Source of the DNA: Solanum dulcamara
Taxonomy: Eukaryota > Streptophyta > Magnoliopsida > Solanales > Solanaceae
Direction: 5' to 3'
DNA length: 64,000 nucleotides
Assembly: GCF_947179165.1 (NCBI RefSeq)
Contig: NC_077240.1
Coordinates: 77,946,001-78,010,000, forward strand
The notes beneath the pieces are model-generated. The model saw only the letters and a list, made by a program, of their open reading frames with translations. It had not been told where the DNA came from and searched no databases. Position 1 is the stretch's first letter, and every line of letters starts with the position of its first letter. The position numbers were made by a program, and so were the translations under genes. This document shows positions 10,465 through 22,480 of this stretch, piece by piece.

Positions 10465-13400
10465 ATGACGCTTGGCTCAGGAGGATCTAGTGTTGTGGGT
10501 GAGCCAATTTTCTGAAAACCCCATAACCCCTTTTCTTTATTTTTTTGATCTTTGTTATGCCTTTCTTGATTTTCCCTTCAAATCTGGTTCTGGGTCGTTT
10601 TGTTTCTATACTTTTATGCATGTTTTGTATTTGATGTGTTCTTTGGCTTATGGGCGTTTAATCAATGTCCCAGTTCTTGCTGATTAGGACTTTTTGTATA
10701 GTTAGATTTTTATCACTGAGGAACTGCCTTATCAATTGATTTGGATTAGCTATTGAGTAGTCCTGGTTATATGGGTTCTTTTTTGTTTTTGCTTTTTTTC
10801 AAATTTGCTGCTGTCAATTATTTTGCAAATTTGACAGTAATTGTATCATCAAGATGAGTTTTTTTTATATCCCTTTTTGGGCTCTAGATTCTTGAATGAG
10901 GAATTCAATCAATGTACTTGATGTGTTCTTTGGCTTGTGGGACTTTGATCAATGTCTCAGTTCTTACTGATTACGACTTTTCATTCTGTTATTATTGGCA
11001 TTTTCTAATTTGGATTAGCTAGGAAGTACTTCTGGTTGTGTGTTCTTTTTGTTTTTTGCTTGTTTTCAAATTTGCTGCAGTCAATTACAACAACAACATT
11101 ACCCAGTGAAATCCCATAAGTGGTGTCGGGAAGTTAGAGTGTACAGAGACCTTACCACTACTTCGTGGAGGTAGAGAGGTTGTTTTCAAAAGACCCTTGG
11201 AAAATTTGTCGCAGTCAATTATTTTGCAAATTTTTGTGCTTTAGATTCTTGAATGTGGATTGTGGAGTAGATGTTATGGTTTGGAAAGTTGTGTTTCAGA
11301 GAGTTTTTGTTCTATTGAGAAAACCCAAGTTATTTATATGGTCTTCCAGATCTAATGACTTACTTAAATGAAAGACAATGATGAGCACTCCTTTAGTTTC
11401 ATATATCCAAGTACATTAATGTCTATGCCTTGCAGTTTGGTGGAAGTTAATGTTGTTGTTATTTTAGCATGTAATTTGCTTGTATCCTAATCCCTATTTG
11501 TTGTCATATGTTGGTTGTAGTTTTTAGAGTTTCTGGTCAATATACTGCAACTTGCCAAGTTTTGGATTGATTGCTCTTTGGGAAATATGGCTCATACATC
11601 TCTGTTCTGCCTTTCTTTTTATCATGGAACTGTGAGTTAGAACTATGCTTAATTTAACCTCAGTTTGAAGAAGATGTTGATGATTTGTGCTTCATATGTG
11701 CTTCTCTGTCCATTCATGCGCAGGTAGAGGAGTTGCAGGACTTTCAATTTCCAAAGCCTCAATAGTTGCACAAACCATGGTCCCTTTTACTGCTTTGTTT
11801 TGGCACTGACCATTTTTTACGAAAACAACAACCACTATGCCTCAATCCCAAGCTAGTTAAATTGGCTATATGAATCCTCACTATCCATGTCACTCCATTT
11901 TGATCCATCTCAAACCAATATTCAGTAATTTAGGTTCTAAAAAACCAGAAGTTCCCTATATTTCTACTGGCATATAAAACTTATACAAGATTAAAAGACT
12001 CCCAGCAACCAGTTGACCTAAAGTCAGCATACCACTGACTGTTTGATGTGCTAGTAAATTTAGTTTGATATCATTTCATGTGGGAATGTGTTCTTAACTT
12101 AATTCTATGCATCTGGGATTTTTTTCTATAATCTTTTTACTTTGGAGTAAAATGCGTAACAATGTTCTTGTTTACATTTAGATTTTACAATCTTGTTTGG
12201 AGTTTAAAGCCTTTACACAACTCTGTAAATTTCAACTTCCTTGCAGTCCCTCGCAATTTCAGATTACTGGAGGAACTTGAACGTGGGGAGAAGGGTATTG
12301 GAGATGGGACAGTGAGCTATGGTATGGATGATGGAGATGACATTTATATGCGTTCTTGGACTGGCACCATTATTGGTCCTCACAATGTACGGGTTCTTTT
12401 CTCTTTTTTACTTCCTACCATCTCTTTGTTTGGATATAACAAATACATGAAATGCTAATCCTAGAAATTGTTTCTACTTATTCAATCATTTCTTTAATAT
12501 GTCCCTTAAGCATGACAGCCACTTAGCTATGTTTCACGGAGGAATGTATGGAGACTTGAACTGCCACTTTTCTACTTAAAATTTTGTATACTCCTTTCAT
12601 TTGTTAGACTGGTAGCCTGTGCTATTGGGTTGATGAATTTCCTGGGACTACAGATTTGTTTGTCCACTAGTCCTACTGAGTACTACTTTATGCAATTTGA
12701 TGGTTCCTATGTCTTTAACAGTTAAAGACTTAACTTCTTTTCTAGTCTGTGCATGAAGGCCGCATTTATCAGTTGAAGCTATTCTGCGACAAGGATTATC
12801 CGGAGAAGCCACCAAGTGTCCGTTTCCACTCTCGAGTTAACATGACGTGTGTCAACCATGAAACAGGAGTGGTAAGCAACACTTACTATAATGCTAGAAT
12901 CATAGCTTTTGATATCAAGGAATTATTATGTGACAATTTGCATCTTCAGAATCGTGGCTCATACGCTAAAAAATGATTTATATTATCCAAGGTTTTGTCC
13001 TCCATGGTTGAATTCAACACTGCAAGTATATTTTTAGTGGCATTACATGTAGAATGGCACTTGTAAAAACAAAAGTGGAGCAACATCAAATACCCTCGTA
13101 GGATTCGTATCCAACAGGACGCACTAACTAAATGCTTTATTCCCTGGAATAAAAAGATTTTTCTTAAAATGCAGACAAAGTCTATTAAAAAGCTTAGTAG
13201 TCTGAGAGTAGTAGGTAGATGTGGCTCTTATTGTTGAATATTCTAAATTAGTTTCAATGGTATTTTTGCTCCCAAAATTCTCAACGTTCTTTTGCAATGA
13301 CCTTTCTCCTAGATGCATGATGCTACGATGTTATGTTCCAACAACTTTTTGTGTCTGCAGCTTTAGATGTTGCATCATAACATTCTACTTCTCTGGTAGA

Positions 13401-13787
13401 CGGGATTTGAATGATTGGCTGAAAGTTAGAACTGTAGGGAAATATGAAGCTACCAGCAAAAGGGTACTTAGGATTCGTCATATGTAAAGATGCTTACAAA
13501 TTATGCAATAATATTTCTTCTGTGATACTTTGTATACTATCCTAATGTAATATATTTTTGTTCTTGTTTATAGTGGCATACATGTCTTTTCAATTAGTAA
13601 ATCGATAAAGTAGTTGATAATTTGCTCCATCATATAATTTGCGCAGGTGGAGCCAAAAAAATTTGCTTTGCTTGCAAATTGGCAGCGAGAGTACACTATG
13701 GAGGACATACTGACTCAACTGAAAAAGGAGATGGCTTCTCCCCACAACCGTAAGCTAGTTCAGCCACCCGAAGGCACCTATTTCTAG
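10465..13787 (+). CDS. UEV1: ubiquitin-conjugating enzyme E2 variant (UEV1/Mms2 type), four exons
   Basis: Coding exons are 10465-10498, 12247-12386, 12746-12871 and 13647-13787, all joined at GT/AG sites. They give 146 residues: [20 protein letters not shown] at the start, a middle with [20 protein letters not shown], and the end [11 protein letters not shown]. It is a UBC fold without the active-site cysteine (HETGVVEPKKF stands where E2s have their cysteine region). Known proteins of this family pair with Ubc13 in cytosol and nucleus to build K63-linked ubiquitin chains used in error-free DNA damage tolerance and signalling. Length and intron phases are coherent: codon 12 is split, and the other two junctions fall between codons after residues 58 and 100. 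The start is chosen because exon 1 supplies exactly the short N-terminus typical of plant UEV1. Intron 1 (1748 bp) holds a tandem duplication and a retroposon. Identification is secure; which paralogue it is, I cannot say. Confidence 0.95.
10631..11255 (+). repeat. ~287-bp tandem duplication inside UEV1 intron 1
   Basis: Two diverged copies start TTGATGTGTTCTTTGGCTT at 10631 and 10918. They continue through a shared GATTTGGATTAGCTA, CAAATTTGCTGC and TAGATTCTTGAATG. The second copy is longer because it contains the retroposon at 11088-11210. It lies wholly within the intron, so the protein is unaffected. Confidence 0.8.
11088..11210 (-). mobile_element. short (TTG)n-tailed retroposon in UEV1 intron 1
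   Basis: The 123-bp insert starts CAACAACAACATTACCCAGTG, so on the - strand it ends in the (TTG)n tail. It includes the conserved 'ccttacc...aggtagagaggttg' block. It is flanked by GCAGTCAATTA at 11077-11087 and again at 11211-11221. The first copy of the intron duplication carries the matching site without the insert (near 10810). Confidence 0.85.
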
Positions 13788-13923
13788 CGTTAAGGGCAAT
13801 AACGTATAGGTCTTGTCAACTCTGTGCGAAATTGTACTGCTGTGTTGTCATACTGGGAATTAAAATGTAAAGGGGGTGAATTCCTGAAGAGGCTTCTCCT
13901 CTTACCTCACAATGGCATCTTGA
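13788..13923 (+). other. probable UEV1 3' UTR
   Basis: Non-coding sequence follows the TAG at 13785-13787. No sharply defined poly(A) signal can be chosen from several weak A-rich hexamers. Confidence 0.4.
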
Positions 13924-14232
13924 TCACCCCCTCTGCTTTTCGTTTTCTAAACTTTCGTCTATGCTTGCTGTTTGATTAATGAATCTGGTTCTTGTGCTAT
14001 CCGAATCATCGTCCATTGCTTCTTTTGCTGTCTGAATCATCTTTGTCCTTGGTGTTTTCAACCTTTGTCTCAGCATGTTGCACAACAATGGTTGGTACTT
14101 GGTACCGGATAATCTAGCATTTCCTATTTTGCTATTGTTGAACAAAGAAACTCCTGCAGTTTTTCCATCTTTGTTCACAAAGAAAGGAGGAGAGTTTCGT
14201 TCATTTGGAGCGAAATGAACGATAGCTCTTTA
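13924..14232 (-). CDS. coding-looking open frame, unassigned
   Basis: The frame is open on the - strand for about 100 codons from an in-frame stop near 14230 to a TGA at 13924-13926. No ATG stands at its head; the nearest possible initiator would be a GTG. The translation has well-mixed, protein-like composition, with HFAPNERNSPPFFVNKDG, LSGTKYQPLLCNMLRQRLK and AMDDDSDSTRTRFINQ. I do not recognise a family. It could be the last exon of a gene whose other exons are decayed or lie out of sight, or a retrocopied scrap. It sits tail-to-tail with UEV1. It could also be chance; codon statistics or transcripts would settle this. Confidence 0.28.
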
Positions 14233-15079
14233 AATTCTACACTAGATTTGGATTTGGACCAGTTCTCGATTTGTTCATGTCATCCTGTGTAGGGTTCAAA
14301 CTATTTCCTACACTAAATTCACTTGGAAAATGGGGTTGGCACCTTTTTCGAGCAGCTAATTAGAAACACACTTCTTTTTGCGCAAGTCTTGAGGGAACAA
14401 AGTTATTCGAATATAAATGTTCTAAGACGGGCCAAACTATTTTCTCCACAAAATTCACTTGGAAAATGTTGTTGAGGAACCCTTTTCAAATAGCCAACAA
14501 ACATAAACTTCTCGAGTTATTTGGTATCTGTGTTGTGTTGTTTGGTGAAATAATTGAGAGGGACCTACTTTTTAATAACAAAAGGAAAAAAAAATGTCCA
14601 AGGGCTATTAATTTTGAAGAGGTGCTTTTATATCAAGCTAAGTTAGTAAAAAGTGTTTTATGAACAATTATAAATATATATATTTTTTCCCTTTCCTTTT
14701 CATTGTTATCATTGGGATTTGTTAGACAAAAAAGGATTCTTTTGCTGTTCATAAGTTAAAAATTGCATAAAATGAATGCATCAAAGTAGTGCTTCCACTT
14801 TCGTAGACCAATTATGTAAAGGAAGAAAAGTATTTGAGGATTCTCTTTTTTCTTTGGGAAGGGCCCTCTAGATGCCAAGTTGCATTGGTGCGCATTTTCG
14901 AAAAAGGATCAAAAAAATGTTTAAATTAATTAACATAGGTTAATTTTATTTAAAATACTCTTTAATTATTTAAATAGCTTTAAAATATTGTTTTTTACTA
15001 ACGGTTACTCTAAAAAAGATAGAACCAATAAATAGACACAATTTTTGAACCAATAAATAGACACAACTTTTGTTGTTAG
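14233..15079. other. intergenic spacer
   Basis: No supportable gene. A 65-codon frame at 14466-14663 has no recognisable feature. A small direct repeat, CTATTT(T)CTCCACAAAATTCACTTGGAAAATG near 14440 and a related stretch near 14308, is visible. Confidence 0.4.
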
Positions 15080-15415
15080 AGCCCGTTTGATGGGCTTTAA
15101 GTTGGTCAAACCAACTTATAAACCCCTTTTTAGCTTATGAATGTGTTTGCCTAATGTTAACTTTAAGTCATAAAGTTTTTAAAGTCCGTCAAAAATGAAA
15201 AGTTAGGATTTCTAACTTTTTTTTTCCAAGTGCTTAAAACCATTTTGTTTGACCATGGAAATTACTTTTATATCCCTTATATTTTAACTAAATTCTCAAA
15301 CTACCCTTTTTATTCTTTTAACCCTAATATTCAAACACTTATTTTCAACATAAACACTTTTATCCAAACACTCAACTGTTTATTTATAAGAATAACTTTG
15401 AAGTGTTTCAGCACG
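15080..15415. mobile_element. MITE-like element, hAT-type 5' end
   Basis: The left end GCCCGTTTGATGGGCTTTAAG followed by TTGGTCAAACCAACTTATAA is the start of a very common Solanaceae miniature element. The right portion (TTTATTTATAAGAATAACTTT) fits the same family, but the terminal repeat itself has decayed and no target duplication could be confirmed. Confidence 0.45.
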
Positions 15416-15479
15416 AAATATAATTTCTTGTTATTTATTTTTACAAAGATCATATCTAAGAACATAATTTTAGAAATAT

Positions 15480-15495
15480 GATGAGTTTAATATTG
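15480..15495. repeat. target-site duplication (left) of the LINE
   Basis: GATGAGTTTAATATTG, repeated exactly at 17503-17518. The T before it also matches on both sides. Confidence 0.9.
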
Positions 15496-17502
15496 TACAT
15501 AATTCAAGCAAAGGTGACAAGATTACTTCCACAGACTCCTAAACAAGAAAGGAGACAAAGACATTGTACTGGGTGATTTGACGTACTCTCATAGTCTTCG
15601 AGATTTTGGGTATTGCAGGCGTTTTAGGATTGAAGAGGTTAGACATGCTATTAGCATGACGAGGAGGGGGAGAGCGATTGAGCCCGATGAGATTCCGATG
15701 GATTTTAGAAAGAGCACTGACAAGGCAGGTTTGGAGTGATTGACTAAGTTGTTTAATGTTATTTTGAAGACTGCTAAGATGCCCGATGAATAGAGGTGGA
15801 GTACTATGGTCTCATTGTACAAGAACAAGGGTGACATCTAAAACTGTAATAATTACAGAGGTATCGAATTACTAAGACACACTATGAAGATTTGAGAGAG
15901 TATGGTGGAGAGGAGTGTCAATCTCAGAGAACCAGTTCAGATTCATGTCGGGGAGGTCGACTACTGAAGCAATCCATATTATGCGGAGACTGGTGGAGAA
16001 ATTTAGGAAAGGAAAAAGGGATCTTCATATGGTTTTCATTGACCTTGAAAAGGCTTATGACAAAGTTTCAAAAAATGTTCTATAGAGGTGTCTGGAGGCT
16101 AAAGGTGTCCCGATGGTGTATATTAGGGCGATAAAGGACATGTATGATGGAGCCAAGACTCGGGTTAGGACGGTGGGAGGTAACTCAGAGCATTTTTCTG
16201 TTGAGATGGGACTACATTAGGGATCTGTGCTGAGCCATTTTCGTTTTACCTTGGTGATGGATGAACTGACACATTTTATTCAAGTGGAGATTTCATGGTG
16301 TATGTTATTTGCAGACGACATAGTATTGATTAATGAGACTCGAGACAGAGTTAATGATAGGTTGGAGGTTTGGAGACAAACGCTGGAATCCAAAGGCTTT
16401 AGATTAAGCAGGAGCAAAACAGAATACTTGAAGTGCAAATTTAGTGGTGCGATAAATGAAGAGGGCATGAAAGTGAGGCTTGCCACCCAACCTATCCCCA
16501 AGACAGAAAGCTTTAAATATCTTGGATCCATCATCCAGCGTAGTGAGGACATCGATGATGATGTCACGCACCGCATTAGGGCAGGAACATCAAATAGTTG
16601 ATCAATGGTCACATTTGGTGATAATGCTACAGTATGATACCAAAAAAGCCAAGTCAACCACTGTTTCATCCAATTAAGGATAACAGTCCGCTCAAGGAAT
16701 GGATGAAATGGAGACTTGCCTCTAGAGTCTTGTGTGATAAGAAAGTACCACCTAAACTTAAAGGTAAGTTCTACAGAATGGTGGTTAGACCAGCATTCTT
16801 ATATGAAGTAGAGTGCTGGCAATAAATAACTCTCATATTCAGAAGATACATGTTGAGGAGATAGGGATGCTGAGATAGATGTGTGGACACACTAGGAGTG
16901 ATAAGATTAGGAATGAGATTATTCGGGAGAAGGTGGGAGTGGATCTATGGCAAATAAGATGAGAGAAGCAAGACTGAGATGGTTTGGGCATATGCAGATG
17001 AAGGATGTTAACGCCTCAGTTAGGAAGTGCGAAAGGTTGGATGTGAGAGTTATGCGGAGAGGTAGGGATATATCGAAAAAGTATTGGAGAGGGTGATTAG
17101 ACAAAATATGACGCTACTCCATATCACTAAAGACATGACCTTAGATAGAAAGGAGTGGAGGTCACAGATTAGGGTAGAAGGCTAGTAAGTATGGAATGGT
17201 GTCTTGTCGTGTGTCGATTTAGGATGGTTGTACGTCTAGGCGTGCCTTTATAATTGTGTTGTTATTACCATTGATTATCATACTACTTTGCAATCGTTAT
17301 TGTTCTTGTCTTGTAAATTTGCATCTCTTTTTTTTTCCTCATTATGCTATATATATTGTTTTTCTCACTTACTGGGGATTGTGATTTTTGAGCCGAGGGT
17401 CTTTCGAAAACAGTCTCTCTATCTCCATGAGATAGTGATAAAATCTGCATACATCTTACCCTCATACCCCACTAATAAAATTTCACTAGGTATATTGTTG
17501 TT
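15496..17502 (+). mobile_element. 5'-truncated RTE-type LINE with intact 3' tail
   Basis: The 2007-bp insertion is bounded by an exact 16-bp target duplication. Translating in shifting frames gives the C-terminal two thirds of a plant RTE-type reverse transcriptase. It runs from YFHRLLNKKGDKDIVLGD through KMPDEWRWSTMVSLYKNKGD (with a stop at the W) and [10 protein letters not shown] (catalytic FADD, near 16300) to [10 protein letters not shown] and [20 protein letters not shown]. It then continues into a 3' UTR with the block GAGCCGAGGGTCTTTCG and ends in TTGTTGTTG. Many stops and frameshifts make it a dead copy. The endonuclease part is absent because of 5' truncation. Confidence 0.9.
16227..16601 (+). 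pseudogene. reverse-transcriptase fragment with FADD motif
   Basis: This is the longest surviving open piece of the LINE, 124 codons. It holds the palm motif [15 protein letters not shown], followed by [20 protein letters not shown] and SFKYLGSII of the thumb region. The frame is interrupted on both sides, so no active enzyme is made. Confidence 0.85.
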
Positions 17503-17518
17503 GATGAGTTTAATATTG

Positions 17519-17739
17519 AAATTTTAACAATTAAATAGATAAAATTTGAATCTTAGATCCACGTAATTGAAAAATGTTTGAGGATCAAAAGTCAAATATG
17601 AAAACATTTCCCACAGGTGGGAGGCTGGGATCCCCACAATTTAACAGCCTTGTCAGTTGTCCATTGCCACATTTGAGAGACCAAATTTCTAGTTAAAAGG
17701 GGAAAGGGACATTTGAGATTTTTGAAAGCTAATGCTCAA
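17519..17739. other. short intergenic spacer
   Basis: Nothing recognised between the LINE and the SINE. Confidence 0.4.
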
Positions 17740-17902
17740 TAAGAGGTCTAGTCGTGTAGGGTTCGAGAAAGGTCAGCACCCCCAAGGGGATGTAATCATG
17801 TAACATAGACAGTTTGTCCGGACACAAGCATCATTGGTTGATTCTACAGCTTGAACCAGTGACCTAAAAGTCACAGAGAGATAACTTTTACCATTGCTCC
17901 AA
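17740..17902 (-). mobile_element. Au-like SINE
   Basis: Read on the - strand it begins TTGGAGCAATGGTAAAAG (A-box region). GGTCACTGGTTCAAGCTGTAG follows (B-box region), then the Solanaceae SINE body with CCCCTTGGGGGTGCTGACC. Such elements are transcribed by RNA polymerase III and mobilised by LINE enzymes. The extreme 3' end is eroded and no target duplication was found. Confidence 0.65.
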
Positions 17903-20490
17903 GACACCAATTCAAGCGGGTGAAGGTAGGAAGATCAAATTTTAGCAGGATCATTAGATACATCAAATGCAACTTAAAGATGAATTTACATATGTTTGAA
18001 GTTTCACCACTATTGACAGAGCAGCAACTAGAGAAATCCATTGCTTTTATCAAATTCCAAATCATGTCACTGTTGAGCCTAGAGAAACACTGATACTTCT
18101 TCATGAATAAAAGCAGCCCAGAAAATTTGTTGCATATGCTTGTGTAATCCAGTTAAACAATGGCTGAAAATGGCAGAAAGGACCCGAAAGAACAATGCCT
18201 AAGAAGGTGAAAATGCCAACAAAAACAGGACAACTTTTCTAGATGTGTTAAAAACTCAATAGCTATACACTGTTGCATTATGCCAACGTCTGAGATTTAC
18301 AACATTTTAAGCAACATCGCTGCATCAAGTTAAACTGATGTAAATCATTTAAGAGAACATGACAAACAAGTATTATTTAAACCATGGTTACTCAGCATGC
18401 TTAAAGATGACGCTAGGATTTCATACGAGATAAATTGCTATAAGCACGAAGGACTCTCTCTAGGCCTACTTGTGAGGTGCAACAGCATGGCTACTGGTTT
18501 GGCACCTAATAACACAATGGTTCAACCATCCTGGAAACTTCAATGCAGTCCTTAGGCGGAGTAAACCAATTGTATCATTTTTTTCAAACCTACATTTTCC
18601 AACTCCTGTTGTAATTTTATCCCTTGTTTCCCAGCTTGTTAGAAGCTATTTGGTAGATCAGATCCCGTCAGAGTTACATTTGAGGTGGTATATCTTCCAT
18701 CTTTCCTATTCTCTGACTACCATCAAGCACAAAGAGGCCATGTATATAGAGAGTTGGTCAATACAATCTAAGCAAGTAGTTGAAGGTCATAGATTAGAAC
18801 GACAAACTTACTTTGCGAGGCACGTCAGCCTATCCTTTTGCTCTTGCTCTTCTTTCCCTGAGGCTCTACTGCAGTCCCATGCAGCTGAGTAGATCCTATG
18901 CAATAGGGAACTTTGAACCTCCTATAAATCAAAATACAAGCCTCGATAAAAAAACAATGAAAAATAGAGGCAAATAACCAGAAAAAAGAGTTTGCATCAT
19001 TAGTGGAGAAGAATTAATGAAGAGGTTCAGGGTGGAGACAGTAGGAAGAAGACGGGAAAAAGATGAAGGACTAATCAGATTAGAAGAAGAGGTGATGAAG
19101 TCATTTTACAACCTTATGTTGCATCATCCAGATTAATTATGTATTGATAGTTAATATGTACTGGTCAAACATATAACATATGGCATAGGACTTAACGAAA
19201 TTCACCTATTTACTCCACGCGTTTTTCGTTAGACAACTTTATTATCGCCGGATCAAGTGTATTTTGACCACATCACATACCAGTCTGAGATGATTTTTCT
19301 GAGACAACTCATTTAACCTTCTGCAGTAGAGTACTATAATATCAGTCAATTAACCTGAGTGTTGAGAAAACATATTACTAGGAAGAAACCTTACCGTGAT
19401 ACGGTTGCTTTGTTTCCTCCTTACTAATGTGAGAAACCTAAGGATATGCTCTTTCTGTTGTTCCTATGTATAGTTCCTTTTTAACTGGTGTATAGACAGA
19501 CCCTCAGCAAAAACATCGGCACAGACAGAGAAGAATATAAGCCTGTGAATAGGAAAAAGAAAAAAAAGGAAATGCACAAAATGTAATTTAAACAATGAAT
19601 TCAAAGCACAGATTTCAATGGAAATTTGTTTTGGAGAAAGTAGTTTTTGCTAAAGCACACAAGCTCATATCAATCATAATTAGCATAGTAGCAAGTTCTG
19701 AGCAGGCACAGAAAAATGACATTTACAAATTTTAAAGTGTCAAAAGCAGCATATCCTGGGTAGGTTATGCTCCAACTTTAGTAGCTACTAACCAAATTTT
19801 CTGAACTTTTTCCTCTTGTCCCTCACTTTTCTCAGTACAAATTCTAATTCCTAGACACATGAGTATGGGTAGATCTATATTGAAGGCAGCAGCTCCATGT
19901 GCAAGTACAGCTCATCAAGACATCAACGACTTTTAGTTCAAGGTGTGTATGTGGTTAAAAGAAATGAAATTGTGTCTATTTATCCAAAGTCCTAACGCGA
20001 TTGTCACAGAAAGAGTAATTACTCACTCCACATCACTTACTTAAATCCGAGACAATGCTGGTGCCTTAGCACGGAAAGTTCATCGGTCAGATTCTCTTTT
20101 TGATCGTAAGAATCTATTATGGGAGGAAAAGATGGAAAACTTATATTGGCTAATTAATTTACAGTCTCATTGGAAAAGAATATGCAAGATTTGATGATAA
20201 AACATGCATGGTCTGATCTAAAAGTTTCCCTATGGAGTTCAAGGCAAAAAAATATGGCAAGGAGTTTATGCAGTATGACCATTATCTTTTTCTTATGCCC
20301 ATTAATTTGCATGCCTTTTCCTGCATTGAACAATGCACAGCTTATATTCAGCTAGTACCGCCAATCATATCAGCCCACATAAAATTTGATGGAATGTGGT
20401 TATTCACAGATGTACAAGGATCCTCTTTACTAGTAGTTGAGTGCTCATTAACCAATCTTTATTCTTCTTCTTTTTTTGACAAGTATTAAC
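17903..20490. other. long intergenic spacer, no gene recognised
   Basis: About 2.6 kb in which I see only short chance frames (77-85 codons at most) and no domain, RNA gene or terminal-repeat element I can support. Base composition is slightly less AT-rich than elsewhere, so unrecognised exons or an untranslated transcript cannot be excluded. Confidence 0.35.
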
Positions 20491-20840
20491 CAATCTTGTT
20501 GCTTCTGTTCTCTTCTCCATTGTTTTCCGTCTGACTTCTTCACTACTATATTTCTTTTACATAATTTTTGATATGTTTACTTGAGTCGAGGGTTTATCGG
20601 AAACGGCCTCTCTACCTTTCCTAGGTAGGCAATCTTGTTGCTACTGTTCTATTCTCCATTGTTTTCAGTCTGACTTCTTCACTACTATATTTCTTTTACA
20701 TAATTTTTGATATGTTTACTTGAGTCGAGGGTTTATCGGAAACAGCCTATCTACCTTTCCTAGGTAGGGGTAAGGTTGAGTACACACCACCCTCCTCAGA
20801 CCCCACTTGTGAAATTACGGATATGTTGTTGTGGTAAGTT
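20491..20840 (+). mobile_element. LINE 3'-end fragment carrying a 139-bp tandem duplication
   Basis: The LINE 3' UTR and tail block (GAGTCGAGGGTTTATCGGAAA, CTACCTTTCCTAGGTAGG, GACCCCACTTGTGAAATTAC, ATGTTGTTGTGG) is present. The stretch 20491-20629 is repeated at 20630-20768 with few differences, so the tail start occurs twice but the final (TTG)n end only once. Confidence 0.7.
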
Positions 20841-22064
20841 TTTACCAACATTTATGGAATTTTGATCTTTGGTCAGTGGAGCAAAGGAAGCCGGGTTATC
20901 AAGTGAAGACTTCTTTTCTTAGGACGTAGGATGAGGTTTCTGTTAAGTTAATAAAACTCGATTTTCAACGCTTCTTTTTTTTTTCTATTTCTGGTTTAGC
21001 CAATGTAATATGAAGAACTACCTTCCTATTCCATATTTTTTATAAAGTTCCTTTTTATTCCATAGTTGATGGCTTGATCTATACTTAGAATCTTATGTTA
21101 GAATAGTTTGAAACTATTTAAACATACATGTTTACTAGGACACAATTTGTTTATTCCTAACAGGCTAACACTTGTATTTAGTTGCCATCGTTGGGTTTGG
21201 AACCTTTAATAAACTGCTTCTCTTTTGTTATTTTAATATGCTGAACTGGGTTATGTTGTCCCTTCACCACCTGGGCCTTAGTTCTACCTATTATTCTTTT
21301 ATTTATTAAAGCTCATTCTATTTTTATCTTTTTTATGATCAAGATCATCCTAACTTCTGTCAAGATTATATGAGATGATATAGGATACCCCTACATGGCA
21401 TCATATAACAATACATGAAAAGGGAATTGGGTGGATTTTTTCCATGATCCAAATATATTTTCAGCCATTTCAGGTTAAGAAGAGGTGAAAAGGGAGCAGG
21501 AACTCTCTTTTTCATCTTTTGAAGATAATGGAAGGCAGTATACTTTATGAATTGACAATTTGCAGTAATTCAAAGTCATGATTGAGCAAATATGTGTAAT
21601 ATTTAGTTGGGAGTTCACTACTGGAGATATCCTTTTCCAAATTTCTTTTTTTGATGAAGTGAGATTTCATTAAGGCATACAGTAGATGCAAAGATACAAA
21701 AGAGGAGGATCTGTCAGCTCAGTAAGAACCAAAAACATATAGAGCTAAGGAGATGACAAATCCAGGTAGTGATCTAAGTTATTTACAGGGGAAGAGTTAG
21801 CCCAGCTAAAAAGGTTAACCAAACAACTAGCCTTAAGCTTACAAATTGGATATCATGATATCCTTTTCCAAATTTCATGATATAGAAATATCAGTTAGTC
21901 ATTTTTTCATCCTTCTGATGGAAAAAGAACTTTATTTAAGAGACACTTCATATAATAAACAATGTGGATGACAGAAAATGGTCAGATCTCAGTTATTACT
22001 GCAGCTACCAAAATGAGTGGAGTATAGCTCAAACATGGAACAGGAGAAAAGGGAAAAGTGAGTA
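20841..22064. other. intergenic spacer
   Basis: No gene or terminal-repeat element could be supported. Confidence 0.35.
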
Positions 22065-22079
22065 CCTCTGATTTACTTG

Positions 22080-22213
22080 AGCAGTTTCTTCACCTTTTGC
22101 AGCAAGTTTATCAGAGCTTTGACACACCTAGTTTCAGTGCTCAGAGATTGATTGACCTTTTGATATATTAGTCCCTTCAGGTAACTTATCAATCCAGCTA
22201 TTAGTCCTGTAGG
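22080..22213 (-). other. possible terminal exon downstream of the PPR gene
   Basis: On the - strand a splice-acceptor-like TTACCTACAG is followed by about 43 open codons ending in TAA (LIAGLISYLKGLIYQKVNQS, then a lysine/leucine-rich end). It could be a spliced 3' UTR exon of the PPR transcript or a small unrelated exon. No upstream exon is secure, so this is only a candidate. Confidence 0.22.
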
Positions 22214-22480
22214 TAATAAAAAAAGTTGTGTTAGAATTAGAAAGATCTTCCAAGGAAAACATTAACCTTGGCAGAAACTCAATTAAACAAATGTAAAAAT
22301 ATGATAGATAGAAGTTTCAATGGAACTTTGGTCACTTTAGAAGTAAAAAAAAGGTACTTAACTAAAACAGCTTGATACTTCCAGCAAACAAAAGAAAAAT
22401 TCAATTTCCTAGGAGAAATTGGAATGGACAGCCCATATTACGAAACTGAGGACAACATAATATCACTGCATATTATATAA

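Noticed and set aside
16280..16669. 129-codon frame on the - strand
   Set aside because: Antisense shadow of the LINE reverse transcriptase fragment.
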